NCBI GenBank assembly: GCA_048463395.1
Contig: DBFWPL010000005.1
Span: forward strand, 1 to 9,316
DNA: 9,316 bases
Reading direction: 5' to 3'
Origin: JAGAJR01 sp048463395
Lineage (GTDB): Bacteria > Pseudomonadota > Alphaproteobacteria > RF32 > CAG-239
Shown: in pieces, positions 5,956 to 9,316 of the stretch
How the letters are laid out: every line of letters begins with the position of its first letter
Numbering within the stretch: the first letter of the stretch is position 1
Notes under the pieces: generated by a model
Database searches by the model: none
What the model saw: the letters and a program-made list of their open reading frames with translations, nothing else
Told to the model about the DNA's origin: nothing
Made by a program: the position numbers and the translations under genes

Positions 5956-6519
5956 TTATTTGGCTCTTTCAACATAAGTTGCTTCAGATGTACTGACGAC
6001 GATTTTATCATCAACACCGATGAACGGAGGAACCATAATGCGAACCCCGTTGTCCAAAATAGCCGGTTTGTAAGATGAAGAAACGGTCTGACCTTTAACC
6101 ACAGGTTCGGTCTCAACAACTTTGCAAGTAACCTGCAACGGCAATTCGACAGAAATCGGACGACCATCAATATAGTCAACCAAAACTTCCATACCATCGG
6201 TCAAGAACGGACGGCTGTCACCGAGAATATCGGTCGGCATGGTGAATTGTTCAAAAGTTTCACTTTCCATAAACGTCAATCCCGTAGAATCTTCAAACAA
6301 GAACTGGCAATCTTTTTCTTCAACCATTAATTTTTCAACGGTATCTTCCGTTCTGAAACGTTCGTTGGTTTTTGTTCCTTCTTCAACGGACTTCATTTCA
6401 ACCTGCATAAAGGCACCGCCTTTACCCGGCTTGATGTGTTGAGCTTTAGTAATGGTCCAAGGTTTGTTTTTGTATTCGATTACCCAGCCAATTCTGATTG
6501 ATCCTGCGAGTTGTTTCAT
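5956..6519 (-). CDS. efp: Elongation factor P
   Basis: Binds the ribosome between the P and E sites and relieves stalling at polyproline. The 187 residues are the usual length and show the three-domain family pattern: KOW-like N-terminal domain with the conserved tip loop HIKPGKGGAF, a central OB domain, and a C-terminal OB domain (VELPLQVTCKVVETEPVVKG, then GVRIMVPPFIGVDDKIVVST, listed as adjacent segments). Lys33 at the loop tip is the position modified by beta-lysylation in the EpmA pathway; the modifying enzymes are not in this window. GGAG precedes ATG 6519. It sits 48 nt after the TenI-like gene and is directly followed by the IMPase-like gene, so it is probably part of a four-gene unit. 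The neighbouring Pro-rich exported protein could itself need EF-P, but that is speculation. Confidence 0.95.
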   Translation of the reverse strand: MKQLAGSIRIGWVIEYKNKPWTITKAQHIKPGKGGAFMQVEMKSVEEGTKTNERFRTEDTVEKLMVEEKDCQFLFEDSTGLTFMESETFEQFTMPTDILGDSRPFLTDGMEVLVDYIDGRPISVELPLQVTCKVVETEPVVKGQTVSSSYKPAILDNGVRIMVPPFIGVDDKIVVSTSEATYVERAK

Positions 6520-6567
6520 TATTTTATCTCCGTATTTACAATTTTAATTTTGAAATTTTAATTGAAA

Positions 6568-7113
6568 TTAATCTAAACTTTTATTTTTAGCAACTAAAAT
6601 CGTATAATCTTTTTCATTTAAAATCACGATGTCGCATTCAAAGTCTTTAAAATCCATTCCTTCGTCAACACAATAAACCGCTGACTGGATTAAAAACAGT
6701 TCATTATACCACGCCACAAGTTCCCGAATATTCTCAATCCCGTCTTTCCAAGCCTTAAACGCCAAAAAGTCCGGTTCTTCCTCACTGGCTATCATTGCTT
6801 CATGACGACGCCCCCGACACACGACGCCCAAAAATTTGTTCTTGCCGATAACACCGCGGACAGCCTTCAGTTCGTTTTTGATTTTTTCACTCCGGCTGAC
6901 ATCAGCCACAACCCCGTCCAAATCCAGTTTTTTACACAACAGAGGAGCATTTTCCCCCTCAACAAGAACTATTTTGTCTTTTTGTGCCGCTTCCGCCGCA
7001 AACTTCTGAACAAACGCTTCCGGCAGAGTTGAACTTAAAATATAACATCCGATATTAGCATCTTGAATCAGAGAAAAATTTTCCTCTTCAATTTTTATGA
7101 TAAACTTTTGCAT
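6568..7113 (-). CDS. TenI/thiamine-phosphate-synthase-like protein, probably degenerate
   Basis: About 181 residues. Alternating strand and helix segments resemble a TIM-barrel of the ThiE/TenI type: CYILSSTLPEAF, KIVLVEGENAPLLCKKLDLDGVV (first half KIVLVEGENAP; second half LLCKKLDLDGVVAD), FLGVVCRGRRHEAMIASEE and EPDFLAFKAW. The spacing fits a family segment where DGVH is followed by igvS.h...ea..A...gaDyi.fg. The diphosphate- and substrate-binding motifs (G..f.T.tK and the GGI turn) cannot be found, so synthase activity is unlikely. The ATG at 7113 is chosen over an upstream in-frame GTG at 7128; neither has a strong Shine-Dalgarno. It is the first gene of the leftward efp operon and diverges from the small coiled-coil gene. 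Family assignment is modest; it may simply be a conserved hypothetical protein of this lineage. Confidence 0.6.
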   Translation of the reverse strand: MQKFIIKIEEENFSLIQDANIGCYILSSTLPEAFVQKFAAEAAQKDKIVLVEGENAPLLCKKLDLDGVVADVSRSEKIKNELKAVRGVIGKNKFLGVVCRGRRHEAMIASEEEPDFLAFKAWKDGIENIRELVAWYNELFLIQSAVYCVDEGMDFKDFECDIVILNEKDYTILVAKNKSLD

Positions 7114-7142
7114 AATCTTTCTTAACACTTGAATATATTTTG

Positions 7143-7171
7143 TTGAATAAGTATCATGCGTTCAATATAAA
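7143..7171 (+). promoter_or_regulatory. Promoter of the coiled-coil gene and zapA
   Basis: TTGAAT (7143-7148), a 17-nt spacer and TATAAA (7166-7171) lie 31 nt upstream of the ATG at 7203. This is the best sigma-70-type match in the divergent gap of about 90 bp. The leftward promoter for the TenI-like gene must overlap it, but I could not place it with confidence. Confidence 0.65.
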
Positions 7172-7202
7172 TAAAGAATCCCTTAATAGGAAGAAAAAAT
7201 TT

Positions 7203-7475
7203 ATGACCGAAGAAAAAAACATCTGCCTAACCCAGACCAACAATGCTCTGGCAGACTTAAACGAGGCTCTTCTTCAGCTTAACGATCTTATTCTCGCAAA
7301 AAAGAATGATGTCAAAAATCGAGAAAAACAAAAAGAAGAACTCCTTAAAGACAGAGAATCCCGCTTGGAGCTGTTGAAAGCTTCGTCAGAAAGCATTATC
7401 GGAAACATTGACTTGGTAATTAACAAATTAGATAAAGTTTTGGAAAAAGATGGCTCAAGTAACAATAACGATTAA
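7203..7475 (+). CDS. Small coiled-coil protein upstream of zapA
   Basis: 90 residues, almost entirely helical: Leu-rich heptad-like spacing in the first half (LADLNEALLQLNDLIL), a highly charged middle (KNDVKNREKQKEELLKDRES) and an amphipathic end (IGNIDLVINKLDKVLEKDG). No cysteine-based motif, signal or membrane segment is seen. Alphaproteobacteria often carry a short coiled-coil protein (DUF4164-like) just before zapA, and this fits that position, though I assign it by context and not by a motif. The ATG at 7203, with TAGGAAG 10-15 nt upstream, is preferred to the long upstream extension. Its last 26 bp overlap zapA in another frame, so the two are co-expressed. A role in division or in ZapA assembly is inference. 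Confidence 0.75.
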   Translation: MTEEKNICLTQTNNALADLNEALLQLNDLILAKKNDVKNREKQKEELLKDRESRLELLKASSESIIGNIDLVINKLDKVLEKDGSSNNND

Positions 7476-7797
7476 CTCCAGAGAATATGCCGTTGCCTGT
7501 GAAGACGGACAAGAAGTCCGTATTTATCAGTTGGCAAGAATTTTGGATGAAAAAGCAAAGCTGTTGACGCAAGGCGTGGGACAAATTAACGAAAGTATGT
7601 TGTTGGCCATGGTCGGTCTGCTTTTGGCCGATGAGCTTTCCGAACTCAAAAAAAACGGCGGACATACTCCAACAGCAGCGACAACTCCGGCCGTTGATTC
7701 ACAAAAAATTCTTACTTTGGACACAGCTCTCGCCGAACAAATAAAAGTTCTTAGTAACCGGATAAATTCTATTGCAAAAAATTTGGAATCATTGTAA
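7450..7797 (+). CDS. zapA: Cell division protein ZapA
   Basis: ZapA stabilises and bundles FtsZ filaments at the division site in the cytoplasm. The 115 residues show the family layout: an N-terminal globular part (VTITINSREYAVACEDGQE, then LARILDEKAK) and a helix with MLLAMVGLLLADELSELKK, followed by a Thr/Pro/Ala linker and a C-terminal coiled coil (LAEQIKVLSNRINSIAKNLE). The family usually has about 100-120 residues, so it is full-length. GGAAAAAG directly precedes ATG 7450, which lies inside the end of the coiled-coil gene. The 6S RNA follows 14 bp after the stop, the same zapA-6S order found in many proteobacteria. Confidence 0.9.
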   Translation: MAQVTITINSREYAVACEDGQEVRIYQLARILDEKAKLLTQGVGQINESMLLAMVGLLLADELSELKKNGGHTPTAATTPAVDSQKILTLDTALAEQIKVLSNRINSIAKNLESL

Positions 7798-7810
7798 GCT
7801 CATGAGCATA

Positions 7811-7970
7811 GAGGGAAGTGCTGTCTGGTTCGTATTTCCGCAGATCTTCCGAGCCAACATTATTTTTTAGGGAGCTGTCCCTGTGCGGATCCTGGTTCGT
7901 TCAAATGGCACCCACTTTGTTAGACGCGGTTCGATAAGAATGTAAACTAATACGGCCAGCCGGCTCCCTC
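7811..7970 (+). ncRNA. ssrS: 6S RNA
   Basis: 6S RNA mimics an open promoter and holds the housekeeping RNA polymerase during slow growth. Support comes from position directly after zapA and from the fold. GAGGGA (7811-7816) pairs with TCCCTC (7965-7970) as closing stem, extended by GCTG (7820-7823) with CAGC (7957-7960). Inner stem TCCGCA (7837-7842) pairs with TGCGGA (7884-7889), and AGGGA (7869-7873) with TCCCT (7878-7882) around GCTG makes the apical hairpin. Segments between give the unpaired central bubble. The size of about 160 nt is right. There are no long frames. The 5-formyltetrahydrofolate cyclo-ligase gene that often follows is absent here; ymdB follows instead. Exact ends are uncertain; the transcript may run to the terminator at 8018. 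Confidence 0.8.
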
Positions 7971-7986
7971 GGTAATTTTAACTATG

Positions 7987-8018
7987 ACTTCGTCTGGTTT
8001 TCTTGACGAAGTTTTTTT
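7987..8018 (+). terminator. Intrinsic terminator after 6S RNA
   Basis: ACTTCGTC (7987-7994) pairs perfectly with GACGAAGT (8005-8012) around a 10-nt loop and is followed by a run of seven T (8012-8018). It lies only 18 nt before the ymdB start, so ymdB needs read-through or a promoter I cannot see. Confidence 0.9.
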
Positions 8019-8036
8019 ATATCCGTGGAGAGTTCA

Positions 8037-8837
8037 TTGAGAATTGTATATTGCGGCGATGTTGTCGGAAGAGCCGGAAGAGACGCTGTTTTGAACAGTT
8101 TGGACAGTTTAAAATCACAATACAAACCTGACGTGATTATCGTTAATGTCGAAAACGCAGCTCACGGGTTTGGGGTCAGCCCCGGTATCTGCCGTGATTT
8201 TCTCGACAAAGGTGTTGACGCCCTTGTTACCGGAAACCATGTTTGGAATCAGCGGGATATTATTCCTTTTCTTAACGACTGCAAAAAAATCATTCGTCCG
8301 CTTAACTATCCGTCCAATCTTCCGGGACGTGGTTTTTGCGAATTGGAACTCCCTAACGGAAAAAGAATCCTCATCACGCAGGTTCTCGGACGGTTGTTTA
8401 TGGAAGCTGTCGATTGTCCGGTACAGACCCTTGACGCTCTCTTAAAAAATTATACCCTCGGCAAAAATATTGACGCCATTTTTGTTGATATTCATGCCGA
8501 AGCCACCTCGGAAAAACTGGCTTTGGGGTATTATCTCAACGGACGGGTTTCAGCTGTTGTCGGCACCCATACTCACGTTCCGACTTCCGATTTCAGAATC
8601 CTCAATAAAGGTACGGCTTATCAAACAGATACGGGAATGTGCGGAGATTATGATTCCGTTCTGGGTTTTGAACCCGACGAACCGGTCAACCGTTTGATGA
8701 GAAAATACACCGGCGGACGTCTTGTTCCCGCTAAAGGACAAGGAACGGTTTATGGCATATTCATTGAAACCGATGACAAAACCGGCTTGGCTGTTGCCGT
8801 TGAACAAATCCGGTGGTCGGCGACACCCAGCGGGTGA
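8037..8837 (+). CDS. ymdB: YmdB-type (TIGR00282) metallophosphoesterase
   Basis: A cytoplasmic dinuclear-metal phosphodiesterase; the B. subtilis member YmdB hydrolyses 2',3'- and 3',5'-cyclic nucleotides and affects biofilm and motility gene expression. With a TTG start at 8037 the protein is 266 residues and begins MRIVYCGDVVGRAGR. Its metal ligands then fall at Asp8, Glu39-Asn40 (NVENAAHG) and Asn67 (TGNHVWNQRD), the same numbers as in B. subtilis, with later His153 (VDIHAEATSEK) and His178/His180 (VVGTHTHVP). GGAG lies 6 nt before TTG. An upstream in-frame GTG at 8025 overlaps this ribosome-binding site and is rejected. All key residues are present, and the length is normal. It follows the 6S RNA terminator at close range, with no clear terminator of its own. 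Confidence 0.92.
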   Translation: MRIVYCGDVVGRAGRDAVLNSLDSLKSQYKPDVIIVNVENAAHGFGVSPGICRDFLDKGVDALVTGNHVWNQRDIIPFLNDCKKIIRPLNYPSNLPGRGFCELELPNGKRILITQVLGRLFMEAVDCPVQTLDALLKNYTLGKNIDAIFVDIHAEATSEKLALGYYLNGRVSAVVGTHTHVPTSDFRILNKGTAYQTDTGMCGDYDSVLGFEPDEPVNRLMRKYTGGRLVPAKGQGTVYGIFIETDDKTGLAVAVEQIRWSATPSG

Positions 8838-8918
8838 GGCAAAAGTTAGCTGTGTTGAGTAAGTACCCTGAAACGCTCGTTGGCTTCTCCCTGCCGCTTA
8901 TGAGATTGTGCCCTAGAA
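8838..8918 (+). other. Unassigned spacer after ymdB
   Basis: About 80 bp, noticeably less AT-rich than other spacers here. A second frame stays open from a GTG at 8813, inside the ymdB end, to a TAA at 8933-8935 (about 40 codons). It has no ribosome-binding site and no counterpart at the left copy, so it is not called as a gene. No strong hairpin and no tRNA-like features were found. Confidence 0.4.
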
Positions 8919-8924
8919 TTTTAA

Positions 8925-8952
8925 TTGCAAATTAATCTTTATCCTTTATTAT
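8925..8952 (+). promoter_or_regulatory. Promoter of right structured RNA
   Basis: TTGCAA (8925-8930), a 16-nt spacer and TATTAT (8947-8952) lie 7 nt before G8960, the first base of hairpin 1. The near-palindrome TTAATTGCAAATTAA (8921-8935) overlaps the -35. The same arrangement precedes the left copy although the spacer sequences differ. Confidence 0.7.
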
Positions 8953-8959
8953 CACTCTT

Positions 8960-9126
8960 GCAGTTCAGAGGTGGACTGCGGAGTGTAGCAGCTCCTCTTA
9001 CGGATAAACAACTCCTCTACTGGGGGAGCTGCAGGTATAAGCATATTTATATGTCGAAGAATGCAGACTGTCGTAAGCAGTTGCTAACTCCCTCACCTTA
9101 TTTTCTTAATAAGGTGAGTTTTGTTT
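8960..9126 (+). ncRNA. Unrecognised structured RNA upstream of XRE gene (right copy)
   Basis: A predicted transcript of about 167 nt. Helices: GCAGTTC/GGACTGC with loop AGAGGT (8960-8979); GGAG/CTCC plus a T-G pair (8980-8995); CTCCTC/GGGGAG (9012-9017 with 9023-9028); a three-way junction closed by GGGAG (9024-9028) with CTCCC (9088-9092), holding CTGCA/TGCAG (9029-9033 with 9062-9066) and ACTG/CAGT (9067-9070 with 9078-9081); and a terminator stem at 9092-9118. Inside the CTGCA helix both copies keep ATAAG on one side and TCGAA on the other of a variable hairpin, a UAA/GAN-like internal loop. GGGGAG cannot pair with CTCCTC and CTCCC at once, so two states are possible. AACTCCT (9010-9016) complements the following gene's Shine-Dalgarno. 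There is no plausible frame across it. Family unknown to me. Confidence 0.75.
9092..9126 (+). terminator. Intrinsic terminator of right structured RNA
   Basis: A 10-bp stem (9092-9101 with 9109-9118, loop of 7) is followed by TTTTGTTT (9119-9126). The stem sequence differs from the left copy but its place and core (CCTTA/TAAGG) match. Its first base overlaps the end of the junction helix, so forming one could affect the other. Confidence 0.75.
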
Positions 9127-9139
9127 AACTAAAACAAAA
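9119..9139. promoter_or_regulatory. Perfect 8+8 inverted repeat upstream of XRE gene (right copy)
   Basis: TTTTGTTT (9119-9126), a 5-nt spacer and AAACAAAA (9132-9139) lie between the RNA terminator stem and AAGGAG (9142-9147). It is identical to the left copy. It may be an operator for the XRE protein, or may only combine the T-tract with A-rich leader sequence. Confidence 0.4.
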
Positions 9140-9154
9140 TTAAGGAGTTTGAAA

Positions 9155-9316
9155 ATGCCTAACAATATTAATAAAATATTTACCCAGCCTTTGGGTGTTG
9201 CCCTTTGGCAAGAAAGACGAAAAAAGGGACTTCGTCTCAGTTCTCTGGAGAAACGGGCGGAGATTCCCCAAAAAGTGCTTGACCGGATAGAACTCGGAAG
9301 ATCTGTTCCGCCTTCA
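9155..9316 (+). CDS. XRE-type helix-turn-helix regulator, N-terminal fragment (right copy)
   Basis: The same gene start as at the left edge, in opposite orientation, 54 codons visible from ATG 9155. AGGAG (9143-9147) lies 7 nt upstream. It begins MPNNINKIFTQPLGVALWQE and continues into the helix-turn-helix segment LSSLEKRAEIP, QKVLDRIELGR, SVPPS. Only one residue differs from the left copy (Val15 for Phe15). The nearly complete identity of two genes placed 9 kb apart, with diverged RNAs upstream, suggests recent duplication or gene conversion. The protein most likely binds DNA as a dimer, perhaps at the palindromes just upstream or over the RNA promoter; this is inferred from position alone. 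Confidence 0.8.
   Translation, partial: MPNNINKIFTQPLGVALWQERRKKGLRLSSLEKRAEIPQKVLDRIELGRSVPPS

Larger units (their letters stand above)
9118..9316. repeat. Right arm of terminal inverted repeat
   Basis: This is the reverse complement of 1-199 with two adjacent mismatches, the outermost 119 bp being exact. It contains the palindrome, ribosome-binding site and first 54 codons of the XRE gene. Homology continues inward through the structured RNA to about 8919, but at much lower identity. Confidence 0.95.

Noticed and set aside
8025..8036. GTG at 8025 as the ymdB start
   Set aside because: It overlaps the GGAG ribosome-binding site of the TTG at 8037. The TTG start gives the family N-terminus and places Asp8, Glu39, Asn40 and Asn67 at the known positions.
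8813..8935. Small protein of about 40 codons from GTG 8813 to TAA 8935
   Set aside because: No ribosome-binding site, it starts inside ymdB, its end overlaps the RNA promoter, and it has no counterpart at the left cassette.

Overview
The window looks like a chromosomal segment, or a metagenomic contig, from an AT-rich alphaproteobacterium. The evidence is a DUF1013/TrcR-type regulator (a family I know only from Alphaproteobacteria), a long alphaproteobacterial-type L31, an EF-P operon, and a zapA-6S RNA junction followed by a YmdB-type phosphoesterase. An uncultured host- or gut-associated lineage is a guess. No tRNA, CRISPR array, insertion sequence or phage gene was seen.

Layout. Positions 1-7113 run leftward and 7203-9316 run rightward from a divergent intergenic gap at about 7114-7202. 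The leftward set, in transcription order, is: a degenerate TenI/ThiE-like protein; elongation factor P (efp); an inositol-monophosphatase-fold protein that has lost most metal ligands; a secreted Pro/Glu-rich protein with an OmpA-like C-terminus; rpmE (L31) behind its own promoter; a membrane protein with a cyclase-like domain lacking catalytic residues; a PPC-like beta-domain protein; and trcR with a long Lys/Ala tail. The rightward set is a small coiled-coil protein overlapping zapA, then 6S RNA with a terminator, then a YmdB/TIGR00282 phosphoesterase starting at TTG.

The edges. Both ends carry the same outward-facing cassette: promoter, a structured RNA of about 160 nt, an intrinsic terminator, a perfect 8+8 inverted repeat, a Shine-Dalgarno site, and the first 54 codons of an XRE-type helix-turn-helix gene cut by the window edge. 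The two RNA copies have diverged in sequence, yet promoter spacing, start point, stem-loops and terminator position match, and several helices show compensatory base changes. I do not recognise this RNA, and it is the strongest candidate here for something undescribed. It carries CUCC(U) segments complementary to the Shine-Dalgarno site of the XRE gene that follows it.

The terminal arms are exactly identical over 119 bp. This suggests that the contig stops at an assembly-graph repeat node and that the genome holds at least two copies of the XRE gene.

How the genes relate. Most are housekeeping: translation (efp, rpmE), division (zapA), RNA polymerase control (6S RNA, TrcR). Three proteins look like enzymes that have lost catalytic residues (IMPase-like, cyclase-like, TenI-like). 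All functional statements rest on family resemblance read by eye.
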